From: a virus
IMG/VR virus record: IMGVR_UViG_3300033149_006357
Span: 1 to 64,000 of that record
Length of the DNA stretch: 64,000 bases
Strand: one strand, 5' to 3'
The notes beneath the pieces are model-generated. The model was given only the letters and a program-made list of their open reading frames with translations. It did not search any database and was not told where the DNA came from. The first letter of the stretch is position 1; every line of letters begins with the position of its first letter. Shown one piece after another: positions 39,948 through 49,411 of the stretch. A program made the translations under genes and the position numbers.

Positions 39948-40340
39948 CTATACCCAAGTGATGTCATCTAGTGCAGTTTTTACAGCCGCCGGGACCGTGC
40001 CAACCGCGCCGCCATACACAAAGCAGCGCGACTCGATAAACACGCCGTGCCAAACCGGCGCGACAAGACGGTTCCCATACGTCATATCATAGGTCTCATG
40101 CAGCACACCGACTGGCGTATCAGATCCGGTCCCATACGCTGCACTTGCATTGTACGGCACGTATTTATTCGTGCTGGAATCTTTAGCCACGACTATTCCC
40201 GCATATACCCACTTCTCATGATACGAATTTTCTGCGATGTACGTGCTCGCGTCGAACTCGCGGCTCTCGCGCAACGAAAAGTGGTTGTCTCGAAGCACAG
40301 TCAAAGGCTGACGATGCTTCCTGGTTGTTCTAAATGCCAT
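39948..40340 (-). CDS. head decoration protein (gpD-like, 130 aa)
   Basis: ATG at 40340 is chosen for the GGAGGGGAA site in front of it. Beta-rich protein (AFRTTRKHRQPLTVLRDNHF; VPAAVKTALDDITWV) in the usual position of decoration/head-stabilisation proteins between protease and capsid. Assigned by size and place. Confidence 0.6.
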   Translation of the reverse strand: MAFRTTRKHRQPLTVLRDNHFSLRESREFDASTYIAENSYHEKWVYAGIVVAKDSSTNKYVPYNASAAYGTGSDTPVGVLHETYDMTYGNRLVAPVWHGVFIESRCFVYGGAVGTVPAAVKTALDDITWV

Positions 40341-40348
40341 TTCCCCTC

Positions 40349-41449
40349 CTACATCGCCCAAACTTCTTTGGCGAAGTCCTCGACATTATCGTCATCCTCG
40401 TTGCCAAGATCTCGGTCTTTATCGCCCTCGGTCTGCGTACTCAGCATAACGCTGCCGGGCAGGATATTGACCAGCCTGGCAATCGCTTTTCGGAAATACG
40501 CCACGACCTCATCCGCACTCCCCCTGTCCTCGAGCTTGACCGCATCGTCGCCATCGCCAATTGGCGCAAGGGACAGCGTATCGCGCACCCAGTCCACGAA
40601 GACAGGCGGATGCCCCCTGCCATCATCGTCGCGGTAGTTCTCTGCGCTCATCACGACGTTATTCACGAGCGATTCGACCCACATCGCGCGATAACGATCC
40701 ACAAGATCGCGCTGTTGATCTGCCTCGCTCTCAAGAGCCGTAAGGCGCTCTTCCAGCTCGCTCATCTCTGTCACAAGACTATCCCGCTCTTCAACAAGCT
40801 GTCTGTACTCCTCAAGATTAATCTCGTTCATATCCTCCTCCAAATCATCCAGCGACATACGAATCTCTGGATGCTCCCAATCTGGATGAAATTCGATGCT
40901 CGCGTACCTAAATTGGCCGTTCTTGATCACCTCCAGGCCGGTGGGAGTTGGCTTGACCAGTGCGCACAACCAGTCGCCATTCATAAACAGATCCTCAAAC
41001 CACCCAACTGCGCCAAAATCCGGTTTATGGCGATGATCTAGTGAGATATCTATCCCAACCCTGTTCATCTTGAAATTATCGATGAACGACTGCAATGTAG
41101 CGTCATCGAACACAAGCTCGCCACCACGATACCTAAAACGGCCCCTCTTTACCAAATGGACAAGCAGCCGCTCGTCGCCCTCGTCCCCGATTATCTGAAT
41201 CGGCGGCATATTTTTGATATGCGGCCTGTTCGTAATCGCGGCCCCAAGAACGGTAGGGCCAACTGTCTCCAAAATAAATGTATCAAAAAAGTCGCCCATG
41301 ACGCCCTTTTCTTTCAGCATCGCGGTGCAGATGGCATACGCCTGCTGCTCCGCATCCTGGCCCTCTTCCTTCGGTTCAGGACGAGAGCCCGGATCTTTCT
41401 TCCACTTCTCAAGAAGTGAGCTCACGCACCTCTCCAATGCTTCGGGCAT
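40349..41449 (-). CDS. prohead protease/scaffold, Mu gpI-like (366 aa)
   Basis: Residues 95-190 show the prohead protease pattern (GGELVFDDATLQSFIDNF; NRVGIDISLDHRHKP; GEWFEDLFMNGDWLCALVKP-like; FRYASIEFHPDW). H and D/S residues there form the expected active site of Mu I-type proteases. Residues 205-260 are a coiled coil (YRQLVEERDSLVTEMSELEE), the likely scaffold part. So one protein probably serves as protease and internal scaffold. A strong promoter lies just upstream at 41467-41495. Confidence 0.75.
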   Translation of the reverse strand: MPEALERCVSSLLEKWKKDPGSRPEPKEEGQDAEQQAYAICTAMLKEKGVMGDFFDTFILETVGPTVLGAAITNRPHIKNMPPIQIIGDEGDERLLVHLVKRGRFRYRGGELVFDDATLQSFIDNFKMNRVGIDISLDHRHKPDFGAVGWFEDLFMNGDWLCALVKPTPTGLEVIKNGQFRYASIEFHPDWEHPEIRMSLDDLEEDMNEINLEEYRQLVEERDSLVTEMSELEERLTALESEADQQRDLVDRYRAMWVESLVNNVVMSAENYRDDDGRGHPPVFVDWVRDTLSLAPIGDGDDAVKLEDRGSADEVVAYFRKAIARLVNILPGSVMLSTQTEGDKDRDLGNEDDDNVEDFAKEVWAM

Positions 41450-41466
41450 ATCACACCTCTCTAATT

Positions 41467-41495
41467 AGTATAACATCTAATAAATAGTATGTCAA
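41467..41495 (-). promoter_or_regulatory. sigma70-type promoter, TTGACA-N17-TATACT (leftward)
   Basis: -35 TTGACA (minus strand of 41490-41495) and -10 TATACT (minus strand of 41467-41472) with a 17-bp spacer: a perfect consensus -35 and near-perfect -10. It reads into the protease and capsid genes. The bases before the -10 (ATGTTATACT) match the promoter at 45351. Confidence 0.85.
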
Positions 41496-41833
41496 GTATC
41501 ACTTACGCGCTCAAGAACGCTTATCCTGCCATCATACACCACGTATTCGCTTCCGTCGGACCTGATCCATTGCACATCACAAAAATAGCTGCCAGGAGAC
41601 ACGTCTGTATCCGTCGGCGTCAGTGTAAATATGGCAACCCCGCTAGATCCCTGGGTTGCGACATCTGCATCCTTCTGAATGGCCGCGCTCGCATCTGAAT
41701 CGCTACGGTTCGATTTCATCGTAAAGCGCACAGTGTCCGACGTAATATTTTGGGCCACGCCATCTATTTTACACGTAATCGTAAATCGCTTCGTTTCTCC
41801 AGCCCTAAAATCGCTAATGCGTGTCGTACTCAT
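41492..41833 (-). CDS. BppU-like/beta-sandwich virion protein (113 aa)
   Basis: ATG at 41833 is chosen for the GAGG site; the longer frame has no support. Beta-rich Ig-like protein (MSTTRISDFRAGETKRFTIT; VRFTMKSNRSDSDASAAIQK; SYFCDVQWIRSDGSEYVVYD) similar to the N-terminal domains of baseplate and decoration proteins that attach by beta-strands. Its place next to the fibre-like gene at 41841 suggests a virion surface role. Confidence 0.6.
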   Translation of the reverse strand: MSTTRISDFRAGETKRFTITCKIDGVAQNITSDTVRFTMKSNRSDSDASAAIQKDADVATQGSSGVAIFTLTPTDTDVSPGSYFCDVQWIRSDGSEYVVYDGRISVLERVSDT

Positions 41834-41840
41834 ACACACC

Positions 41841-43526
41841 TCACAAATCGGCAACCATCTCATCTGCTACATAATCAAATATTATAGCATCCGCACTCAC
41901 AGCCCCAACGATCTCATCTGAAATCGGTATCTCTACAACATCTACAATCGCCACTGTTGGGCCATGCGATCTCACAACTAAAAACACAGCCGTTGGTGTA
42001 TATGACATGGATGACATATATACATCCGGATTGACGGAAACGGCTATAGCGCTAATCGCCTCTGGCGCGATCCCGACAGACCCAAGGACAACGGCCGGAT
42101 CGACACCGGAAACAATTGCCACCGTCGGTGTTGGCGATATAGAAATCCCGCCAAGCACAACCGTTGGGGCAACACCGCCCGCCACCAGTGCAGACGGCGC
42201 AACCGTAACCACAATGCTGCCCAGTACAACCGCAGGATCCATTCCAGACGCAATAGCGCTAATGGAAGACGGACTTACACTAACACTGCCCAACACAACA
42301 ACGGGATCGGCTGCACCGGTCACAACTGAGCTTTCTGTCGGCACTACAATTAGATCCCCAGTGGTTACTGTTGGATCAACCGTTGTCACAACACCAGATA
42401 CGACGGCCGGCGTGACCACAACAGATCCAAGATCGACCGCAGGATCAACACCCGCCGTTACCGCCGAAATCGAGTCGGGCGATACCGCGACCGAGCCGAG
42501 AACCGTCATTGGATCAACCGTCGTCGCCACGCCTGACACGGCAGTCGGTGTAACCGTCAAAGATCCAAGCGCCACCTCCGGATCGACCACAGAGGCCACT
42601 GCCGACGTAGCGGTTGGCGTAATTGCGACAGACCCAAGTGCCACTTCTGGATCAATGCCCGTAACCACCACTGAGTCGGCAGCCGGTGCGATTGTCAAGG
42701 AACCGAGGACAACGGCCGGATCAACCTTGGTCGCTACAACAGATACAGAAGTTGGCGTAATTGTGACATCTCCGCCCGCTGTTGCAACTTCCAAATACTG
42801 GATCGGGAGAAGGTATGCAGTGCCACCAGCACGGGCACGGACGATCTCATACCGCCGCCGCACCTCGGTGGCGGAGAGGGCGCGGTTGTAGATGCGGGCC
42901 ATGAGCAAAAGCCCGGCTGGAACTTCAGCGCCAGCGACAAAATCTGAATCTCGGCCAAGATAGATATCAGTTGCAGAAGCAAATGAATAGCTGATAGATG
43001 CTGCCGTAGTATTCTGTTCTGCTACCTGCTCCCCATTATGGTAAACGCGTTGAAACTCTCCTCCTTTGAATACTGCAACGACATGAGCCAACTCTTGTGC
43101 CACAATATATGCCCCATACCCAGCCAAGTACGTGGTATTGCCATCTCCAACGTAAAATCGCCAATCGTCATTAACCTGATATAGTAGCCAGCCATCATCA
43201 TCGCGCTGATGAGAGAAGATCTTCCCGCCAGCGTCGATGCGATCTGGGATAAACAACGCTTCCAGCGTCAACTCTGCGGTTGGTTCCAAGTGATCGGCGG
43301 CATCAATCTTGACCCATGTCCAGTTACTTATGTCGTCCTGTAGGCGAAGAGCGGGACCATATTGTGTAGCTTCCCTCCTGACCGTATTCTCTATTGCTGC
43401 GGCATGCCCGTACCTGGTATAGTCTGGCACGAACAGCCCATGATCACGGTCGAATCGCCATTCCCCGACTAGGCCGCGATCAAGCGGATCGCTAAGTTGT
43501 GGCATACCTGGCAATAGAATGCTCAT
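41841..43526 (-). CDS. LamG-like protein with 23-residue tandem repeats (561 aa)
   Basis: Residues 1-215 form a concanavalin/LamG-like sandwich (LVGEWRFDRDHGLFVPDYTR; LEALFIPDRIDAGGKIFSH; LLLMARIYNRALSATEVRRR), a glycan-binding fold. Residues 220-520 hold 11 repeats of 23 residues with the core D-P-x-V-x-L-G-S-x-x-x-x-P (for example DPEVALGSVAITP). They would form a long rod of short beta turns. The whole fits a surface fibre that binds polysaccharide. The repeats also appear as a 69-bp period in the DNA. Confidence 0.75.
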   Translation of the reverse strand: MSILLPGMPQLSDPLDRGLVGEWRFDRDHGLFVPDYTRYGHAAAIENTVRREATQYGPALRLQDDISNWTWVKIDAADHLEPTAELTLEALFIPDRIDAGGKIFSHQRDDDGWLLYQVNDDWRFYVGDGNTTYLAGYGAYIVAQELAHVVAVFKGGEFQRVYHNGEQVAEQNTTAASISYSFASATDIYLGRDSDFVAGAEVPAGLLLMARIYNRALSATEVRRRYEIVRARAGGTAYLLPIQYLEVATAGGDVTITPTSVSVVATKVDPAVVLGSLTIAPAADSVVVTGIDPEVALGSVAITPTATSAVASVVDPEVALGSLTVTPTAVSGVATTVDPMTVLGSVAVSPDSISAVTAGVDPAVDLGSVVVTPAVVSGVVTTVDPTVTTGDLIVVPTESSVVTGAADPVVVLGSVSVSPSSISAIASGMDPAVVLGSIVVTVAPSALVAGGVAPTVVLGGISISPTPTVAIVSGVDPAVVLGSVGIAPEAISAIAVSVNPDVYMSSMSYTPTAVFLVVRSHGPTVAIVDVVEIPISDEIVGAVSADAIIFDYVADEMVADL

Positions 43527-43533
43527 CTATCCT

Positions 43534-43887
43534 CTACGCGGCGGAGTAGGTATTTGCATACCACTGGTATTGCCGTGTGATACGATCTGGTACTACAGCC
43601 TCCAGTTCCGCAAACCGGGCACGTAGGCGCTCCAGATAGTCCCCTGGCGGATCGTTCCTATGATAGGAGACCGCCCCCCGAATCTCGACTAGATCGCCTG
43701 CGCGGATCGCGTCCAGTTCAGCTTGCACGATGTCGGGAACGGCGGACTGGAAATTGGCAATATCCGGGTCTGATGCCATCCTGTCCCTGATCTCCTGCGC
43801 AACCCCAGTGGGCACGTGCAATACGTATTGGTATGATGTCCGATAGATGTTTCGGACGGTCCCTCGAAGGATATGGATGTCGGCCAT
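43534..43887 (-). CDS. hypothetical protein (117 aa), fibre cluster
   Basis: Small helical protein (MADIHILRGTVRNIYRTSYQ; LERLRARFAELEAVVPDRIT) that overlaps the next gene by one base. Unknown role near the fibre-like genes. Confidence 0.5.
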   Translation of the reverse strand: MADIHILRGTVRNIYRTSYQYVLHVPTGVAQEIRDRMASDPDIANFQSAVPDIVQAELDAIRAGDLVEIRGAVSYHRNDPPGDYLERLRARFAELEAVVPDRITRQYQWYANTYSAA

Positions 43888-44276
43888 TACTGATACGCTC
43901 CCATTGCGGATACCCAGACGTCCACACTGTCCGTGCTATCGTTGTTCGTCACGGACACGCGTAGGGTATCCAGTGCTGAAACGTTGATCTGGTACGTGGC
44001 CCGCTCCTCACTGCTCGTTACCTCTGGGATCGAGGCTTCGAACAGCGCGAGCGTATCGACCTCGTTCGCCCCATCGGCATCCACGCCGAACAGCTCGACC
44101 GTCACATCGGCGTCCGGCGTGCCGCCAAAGATAACAACCACCTTGATTGCCACCACGATATACGGGTTCGCGCCATTGCAATCAATGTCCCCGGTCGTGG
44201 TGGACCCGGCAGTGACGGTGGTCTTGCTACCGTCTGAGCCGATTACATCTGCCCAAGCACTTTTCGTCCAAGCCAT
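43887..44276 (-). CDS. hypothetical beta-rich virion protein (129 aa)
   Basis: Beta-strand-rich (GSDGSKTTVTAGSTTTGDID; NPYIVVAIKVVVIFGGTPDA; SALDTLRVSVTNNDSTDSVD). Compact jelly-roll-like protein similar in look to small tail or capsid decoration proteins. No specific match. Confidence 0.5.
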   Translation of the reverse strand: MAWTKSAWADVIGSDGSKTTVTAGSTTTGDIDCNGANPYIVVAIKVVVIFGGTPDADVTVELFGVDADGANEVDTLALFEASIPEVTSSEERATYQINVSALDTLRVSVTNNDSTDSVDVWVSAMGAYQ

Positions 44277-44287
44277 GGGTCATCTCC

Positions 44288-44746
44288 TTAGGATTCGTTC
44301 AGTCGGAGCTCGAGATCCTGGAGCGTCAGCGTCTGTCCATCCGACACGGTTCTGTCACTGGACAAGTCCCAGTAAGCCAACACCTCGCGGTTGGCTACCG
44401 TGCCGTCGTCATCCGTGAGCACGGCATACCGAGCGCCATTGCCGGACGCGGGGATAGGCCCGCCACTGGCCGTCCACGACACGTCCTTGACCTGAACCAG
44501 CGCCCGATCATTCGCGTCGTCCTCGGTCAGCGTATCAAAGTCCGTTGAGTTGCGGTCCAACTGATACCCGCCACTAGTATATCCATTACCCGCAGCAATC
44601 TCTGTGAGATCGCCGAGTACATTAGTGTCTGGGTCAGGCGCCGTGGCGCTCGTGACCAACGCAACATAAAAGTTGGTCGGCGCGCCTGTGTTGCGAAAAT
44701 AGGCGTCCAAAATCGCCTGTTTTCCCCTATTCGTCCATCCTGCCAT
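44288..44746 (-). CDS. putative virion tip or decoration protein (152 aa)
   Basis: Beta-rich, opening MAGWTNRGKQAILDAYFRNT, the kind of start seen in small tail fibre or collar proteins, followed by strands (PTNFYVALVTSATAPDPDTN). The start is certain from AAGGAGAATGG. Overlaps the small gene at 44727. Confidence 0.55.
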   Translation of the reverse strand: MAGWTNRGKQAILDAYFRNTGAPTNFYVALVTSATAPDPDTNVLGDLTEIAAGNGYTSGGYQLDRNSTDFDTLTEDDANDRALVQVKDVSWTASGGPIPASGNGARYAVLTDDDGTVANREVLAYWDLSSDRTVSDGQTLTLQDLELRLNES

Positions 44747-44897
44747 TCTCCTTACCTCCTCTTACAAGTTTCAAAGCGATAGAAGCTAATAGGAATACCT
44801 CAAACAAGGCGAAATCGTCACAGTAACGACATCGGTGCTCCTGATGGCCGCTCCAGGAACATAGACAATACTCGTTTCTAACGTTGGCCTCTTGCAT
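44727..44897 (-). CDS. small zinc-finger plus hydrophobic peptide (56 aa)
   Basis: Overlaps the gene before (20 bases) and after (20 bases). Contains C-x-C at 11-13, H18, H21, and C23-x2-C26 (a small zinc-finger look) then a hydrophobic stretch (FALFEVFLLASIALKLVRGG). Coding in a crowded region is supported by its Cys pattern and overlaps, but it could also be a chance frame. Confidence 0.3.
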   Translation of the reverse strand: MQEANVRNEYCLCSWSGHQEHRCRYCDDFALFEVFLLASIALKLVRGGKENGRMDE

Positions 44898-45318
44898 TTG
44901 TATCTCCCGACTTCATTCTCTCAACGCTTTTCTCAAGGACCGCTATCCTGCCATCAACCTCTTGCCAGTACGACTTGGATGTCTTGTCATGATCCTGCGC
45001 CCAATCCTTTAGCCTGAGAACACAATCCGTCACGTCTTCGACCGTGCCCGCGACGTCCACCATCGACTTGTTCAGCGCAGAAATGCTCTCCTTCACCTCT
45101 GATAGCGCGCCCACCATCTCGGCGGTCAGGTTTCGCCATGACGAAATATAATCGTTTCTCGCCCTGACCGCATCGTCTACAAGGCCACGTATAAATGCGT
45201 CGTAGCTCTCCCGGCTTGTCTCGAGCTGTGTAAAATATTGCCTCAAAAAAACAGACACACCGATTAACACGAGCGCCAACAACCCCAAAGCACCATACTG
45301 GAGGAATTCGCTTTCCAT
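44878..45318 (-). CDS. holin-like membrane protein (146 aa)
   Basis: N-terminal transmembrane segment (LQYGALGLLALVLIGVSVFL) followed by a long coiled-coil tail (MVGALSEVKESISALNKSMV; GRIAVLEKSVERMK). The start MESEFLQYG... recalls the BhlA/UviB holin-like family. It would form the pores that let a lysin out at the end of infection, but no endolysin was recognised in the window. Alternatively it is a virion-anchoring protein. Confidence 0.55.
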   Translation of the reverse strand: MESEFLQYGALGLLALVLIGVSVFLRQYFTQLETSRESYDAFIRGLVDDAVRARNDYISSWRNLTAEMVGALSEVKESISALNKSMVDVAGTVEDVTDCVLRLKDWAQDHDKTSKSYWQEVDGRIAVLEKSVERMKSGDTNARGQR

Positions 45319-45350
45319 GCTATACCCAATCGTTTAGTATTATTACACAA

Positions 45351-45379
45351 AGTATAACATTCCTATCCGCTAAAGTCAA
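45351..45379 (-). promoter_or_regulatory. sigma70-type promoter, TTGACT-N17-TATACT (leftward)
   Basis: -35 TTGACT (minus strand of 45374-45379) and -10 TATACT (minus strand of 45351-45356), 17-bp spacer, directly upstream of the holin-like gene (start 45318). The ATGTTATACT context is shared with 41467. It overlaps the last codons of the glycosyltransferase gene at 45376. Confidence 0.85.
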
Positions 45380-48300
45380 AAAACTTTCCCAAGCTCAATG
45401 ATCTTTTCCTCAAAGAATCGCGCAACGGGTTCCCACCTCAAATCTTGCAGTATATGAGATGACCGGTCTTTGAGGCGATCCGCAAGTCCAGAAGTATACT
45501 TGATATCCAGTATCGCGTTCGCAACATCGACCGGGTCGGCCAACAAGAGCTTCGCCCCAGAATGCCAGGTCGTCCAGTGCTTCGGCCTCACCATGTAGCA
45601 ATACTTTGAATGCACCTCCGACCTCACCATGCCATCCTCAACGGAGATCGTCGGTACGCCACATGCGGCCACCTCCAACGGAGGCAGACCGAACCCCTCC
45701 GCACTGCTCACATCGACATATGCATCCATCAGCCCATACCGCGTGATCATATCCAGGTTGTTGAAAATCGCGCCCCTCATCTGCGCCGATGGCGGCATGC
45801 TCAACAAATACTCGTCCAGTTCATCCCATCCGTTATACGGAACACCCTTCCACATATTCTCGAATTCGACCGGAAACAAGATATGTTTTGAAAGTGGCAG
45901 CCCAGTAAGCCTCTCCTCTCGCTCGATAATCCAGGGCAGATCCCATCCCTGCATAACATGGCGATTGTACTTTTTCGTGTGTAAATACAGGTATACATCA
46001 TCCTCGCCCCTCTCAAGCAATATCTTCACGGCCTCGATCAAGTACGGCTGCTGTTTGACGCGCTTGTTCGTCCCAACATTGCAAATCACAAACTTGCCAT
46101 CAAAGCCAACCAGCTTTCGGTATCTCGACCGCTTCTCCTCGGACAACGGCGCAAATGGCGCGTGATCCATGCCATGATACTGCCAAAAAACGCCAGTATC
46201 CTGACCAAATACTCTGTTTATTGCATCCACCCCGGACTTGCAATACGTCACGGCGACATTCACTTTCTCCACAAGCTGCACGGTCGGCTTGTTGATGCCA
46301 TCCCCCTCGACCGGGAAATACACGATCTTCGGAAGGGATCCCTGACCAAGCGCATCCAAAGACATCAGATGCGCCATAGCAGATCCGGGGTCGTAAAGCT
46401 CAAAATATACGTGTGGTTGAGCCCACCTCACAAACTCCGGCAGCATCTTATATCCCTGCAAATCATCCGGATGCATGGGGTAAAAATTGAACGGCAATTC
46501 GTCTTTCTTTGGCACATCCGTATCCATGATTCCAAATACGTACAGGTCAATATCGTCATTCTCGATAAGCCGCTTGTATATTTCGTTAACAACCACGCCG
46601 AAGCCGGTCGTCAACCTGGGGCTGTCCGCAACGGCCGCGACCCTGATCTTCCTCTTTGTAGTTATTACTTTGTTAACCTTTACCTCAAGCGCTAAACCGT
46701 TCACGCGATGGATCATATCGATAACCTGCGCAACATACCTCTCATCCGAATAAAACGAGTCGTCGGCGCACAAACTGACCCCAAACGCATCATCGCCCCA
46801 TGACGCAACATCCAATGTGATTTGCTTTAGCTCATCTACTGTTTTCCAGCGAAACCGATCCGGCACCGTTTCCCTGTGGCCACCAGCGTCAAACGCTATC
46901 GGCACACACCCAGCGCCCATGGCCTCCAATGGCACAAGGCCGAAATGCTCACACTCGTTCGGATAGTCTTTTCCATATATCCCCTTAAAGCACCAGACCA
47001 TCTTCGCCCCGCGATATAGAGACTCCAAATCGCCCTGAGGAATATCCTCGAGCAAAACGATATTATCAAGCCCTTTAATGCTACTGGCAATCAGCTCCTC
47101 ATACTCTGCAAACCTGCCCGTCTTTCCGCCAACGACGACGAGCTTCCAGCCATCCAGCTCCATCCTAACGAACTCATCGATTGCCGCAAGCGGGGCTTTA
47201 AACGGATCAAGCCGCCCAACAAACAGGATAATATTCTCTTTCTTGCCAGGGCCGTATTTCGGCACAGAATGGTAAACCGGAAAGACACAGCTCCGATCTA
47301 TGTTCCACCGCTTGCAAACCCATTCCGCTGTGAACTTTGAATTGGTCATGATCGCGCCGTAATCTTTTACATCTTTCAGCTTTCCGTCCGGGAAAAAGAT
47401 GTACGCGAGGTAGCGCCTTGCTTTCACCGGTTTGAACAACTCGTGACCCATAACGATGCACACATCGTACTCATCCAGCTCATCTCCCTCCTCGTACCTA
47501 AAACCAAACAAGGACTCACACTCATCCGGAGAATAATAAGCATCCGTGAAAACAGGATATGCATCGATCCCGTTTTCCTGCAACAGATGCACGAGCTGAT
47601 AAAACGATTTCTGTGCGCCACCCACACCGTGGCTGTGCTGACACCACACCGCAACGGTTGGTTTAAAATTGATCGCCCTAATCAAGGGCAGCCTCGATCT
47701 CCACTTTAAATTGTCCATGTACTGCGCCCTGCCGACATCCGCCGTCGCGCGTATCCCGCCAGATGCCTTGAGGTGTTGGCCAAACGCAGTCGGACAAATC
47801 ACAAGCCTCTTCCCCGCCAGAAACAGCCTGTATGTCCCATCGGTCTCCTCGCCATGCGCCACGCCCGGCGAGTACACCTCTGGCCACCCGCCGACCTCGC
47901 GCATGGCATCGGCATTATACAGACAATTCGAGTATATATGTTCGACTTCCTGAAAATCATCTAGATCATGGTACATCCTTTGTTGCCAATTTGAGTTCCG
48001 AAACCCAACTCGCCCGGAGATCTCATCTTTCTTGTCAAGAGGAACTACCCCTACATGCGACATATCATGAAATACATCATCGATATACTCCGACTCAAAC
48101 CACAACCCACCGACCGCATCGACCTTTTTGTCGATCGCGGTATTCACCATGCTTTCAAGAACACGTCTCGATAATATGATGTCGTCGTCGGCCCTGAATA
48201 TGTATTTGTACCCCCTAAATCTCGGATCGTAAAGCGGGATGTTGTGATTATGTGCCTGGGAAATATGAGATCCCTCGACAACAAAGACACCCCTGACAAG

Positions 48301-48471
48301 AGAGTGGAGGCCCAACAGAGCCTCTGTTGTTTTCGTCGCACCGACTTTCTCCGTTCCATCGTTGATAATAAGAATATCAAAATCCTGATACGTCTGCAAC
48401 AACAAAGACGCCAAAAGCCTACCCAAAATAGAATCCCGATTTTTCGTGCTAATCTCAACCAGAATACGCAC
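45376..48471 (-). CDS. three-domain glycosyltransferase (1,031 aa)
   Basis: GTG start at 48471 behind GGAGGTCGT. Domain 1 (1-260) is a GT2-type transferase: VEISTKNRDSILGRLLASLL and the acidic FRADDDIILS motif, then PGVAHGEETDGTYRLFLAGK. Domain 2 (265-600) is GT4-like (GVGGAQKSFYQLVHLLQENG; LFVGRLDPFKAPLAA; EHFGLVPLEAMGAGCVPIAF). Domain 3 (615-1031) is another GT4 (TTGFGVVVNEIYKRL; NVGTNKRVKQQPYLIEA; SAEGFGLPPLEVAACGVPTI). Three transfer steps in one chain suggest a polysaccharide-building enzyme. It stands next to other glycan-type genes (48455-52366). Confidence 0.85.
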   Translation of the reverse strand: MRILVEISTKNRDSILGRLLASLLLQTYQDFDILIINDGTEKVGATKTTEALLGLHSLVRGVFVVEGSHISQAHNHNIPLYDPRFRGYKYIFRADDDIILSRRVLESMVNTAIDKKVDAVGGLWFESEYIDDVFHDMSHVGVVPLDKKDEISGRVGFRNSNWQQRMYHDLDDFQEVEHIYSNCLYNADAMREVGGWPEVYSPGVAHGEETDGTYRLFLAGKRLVICPTAFGQHLKASGGIRATADVGRAQYMDNLKWRSRLPLIRAINFKPTVAVWCQHSHGVGGAQKSFYQLVHLLQENGIDAYPVFTDAYYSPDECESLFGFRYEEGDELDEYDVCIVMGHELFKPVKARRYLAYIFFPDGKLKDVKDYGAIMTNSKFTAEWVCKRWNIDRSCVFPVYHSVPKYGPGKKENIILFVGRLDPFKAPLAAIDEFVRMELDGWKLVVVGGKTGRFAEYEELIASSIKGLDNIVLLEDIPQGDLESLYRGAKMVWCFKGIYGKDYPNECEHFGLVPLEAMGAGCVPIAFDAGGHRETVPDRFRWKTVDELKQITLDVASWGDDAFGVSLCADDSFYSDERYVAQVIDMIHRVNGLALEVKVNKVITTKRKIRVAAVADSPRLTTGFGVVVNEIYKRLIENDDIDLYVFGIMDTDVPKKDELPFNFYPMHPDDLQGYKMLPEFVRWAQPHVYFELYDPGSAMAHLMSLDALGQGSLPKIVYFPVEGDGINKPTVQLVEKVNVAVTYCKSGVDAINRVFGQDTGVFWQYHGMDHAPFAPLSEEKRSRYRKLVGFDGKFVICNVGTNKRVKQQPYLIEAVKILLERGEDDVYLYLHTKKYNRHVMQGWDLPWIIEREERLTGLPLSKHILFPVEFENMWKGVPYNGWDELDEYLLSMPPSAQMRGAIFNNLDMITRYGLMDAYVDVSSAEGFGLPPLEVAACGVPTISVEDGMVRSEVHSKYCYMVRPKHWTTWHSGAKLLLADPVDVANAILDIKYTSGLADRLKDRSSHILQDLRWEPVARFFEEKIIELGKVF

Positions 48472-49411
48472 AGTACGACCTCCAATGCTTTGAAAACGAA
48501 TCAAAATCGCAGTGAGATATAGCCCACTCTCTTGCCATGCCCACCTTGTACCTTCTATCCAATCTCCTCATGGCCTCCCTGACTGCATATGGCGAGATGT
48601 CATCCAGTATCTCGCCGCACCCGTCATCCATCTCGCATGCAAGGCCGGTCGTATATGTCACAAGCGGCACGTCGCACGCAAGAGCCTCCATCAACAGGTA
48701 CGCGTTGCCCTCGTGCCTTGTTGGCGCGATCAACATCTTTGCTTGCCCAAGACGCCTCGCCTCTCTGGTCATTCTTCCAGAAAACTCATTCATTGGGGCA
48801 ACTTCGATATCAAACAAATCATACAATGCACGAATTACGTCCGCCCCCTTCCTTGCGGACGTTGCCCCATGCATCAAAAGCTCGCCTCTCTCCTCTGGCG
48901 GCCTGTAAATGTCCAAAAATATGCCGTGATGAATAACCTCGACATCCTTATCGATCCCGGCGCGCCTCAGGTCATCCGCACAGTCCTTGCTCACGCAGAC
49001 GACATCGACGCTCTCATCGCTCCACAGATCGTGCTGGGCAAATACGTGGTCCATCCCAACCGCTTCGCCCCACGGATACACCTGAGACTGAAGCCACCTT
49101 CCAAAATACGAGCCATGAACAACGCTGATCAGGCGCCCGACTTTTCCCTGCAGGCCAGTACCCCAGTAACCATCCGCGATCACGATCGTGCTGTCATCGA
49201 CAATGCCGTTCTCCAGCAGGTACTCATTCAAAACGGCGGCGCACACATAATCCGGCTGCTTTACGTTGATCCACCCAGGGTAATCCGACCATGAGATCAA
49301 CTTGAGGTCCGGGACCGCCTTGGACAGATAATAGGCAAACTTCTCAACACCGCCACACTGTATACCGACCTTATCATTTCTCTTGTACTTTGATACGTGT
49401 ATGACATTCAT
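48455..49411 (-). CDS. GT4-family glycosyltransferase (318 aa)
   Basis: ATG at 49411 behind AAAGGAGCGAAG. Two Rossmann-like halves: NVIHVSKYKRNDKVG...CGGVEKFAYYLSKAVPDLKL (acceptor side) and LIAPTRHEGNAYLLMEALACDVPLVTY (donor-binding side with E-x7-E-type residues). Acts on an unknown sugar donor. The upstream neighbour and this one overlap, so they are co-expressed. Confidence 0.8.
   Translation of the reverse strand: MNVIHVSKYKRNDKVGIQCGGVEKFAYYLSKAVPDLKLISWSDYPGWINVKQPDYVCAAVLNEYLLENGIVDDSTIVIADGYWGTGLQGKVGRLISVVHGSYFGRWLQSQVYPWGEAVGMDHVFAQHDLWSDESVDVVCVSKDCADDLRRAGIDKDVEVIHHGIFLDIYRPPEERGELLMHGATSARKGADVIRALYDLFDIEVAPMNEFSGRMTREARRLGQAKMLIAPTRHEGNAYLLMEALACDVPLVTYTTGLACEMDDGCGEILDDISPYAVREAMRRLDRRYKVGMAREWAISHCDFDSFSKHWRSYCAYSG

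Noticed and set aside
42007-42891. Rightward 294-residue ORF
   Set aside because: It is the opposite-strand shadow of the repeat region of the fibre gene at 41841; low-complexity Thr/Ala repeats.
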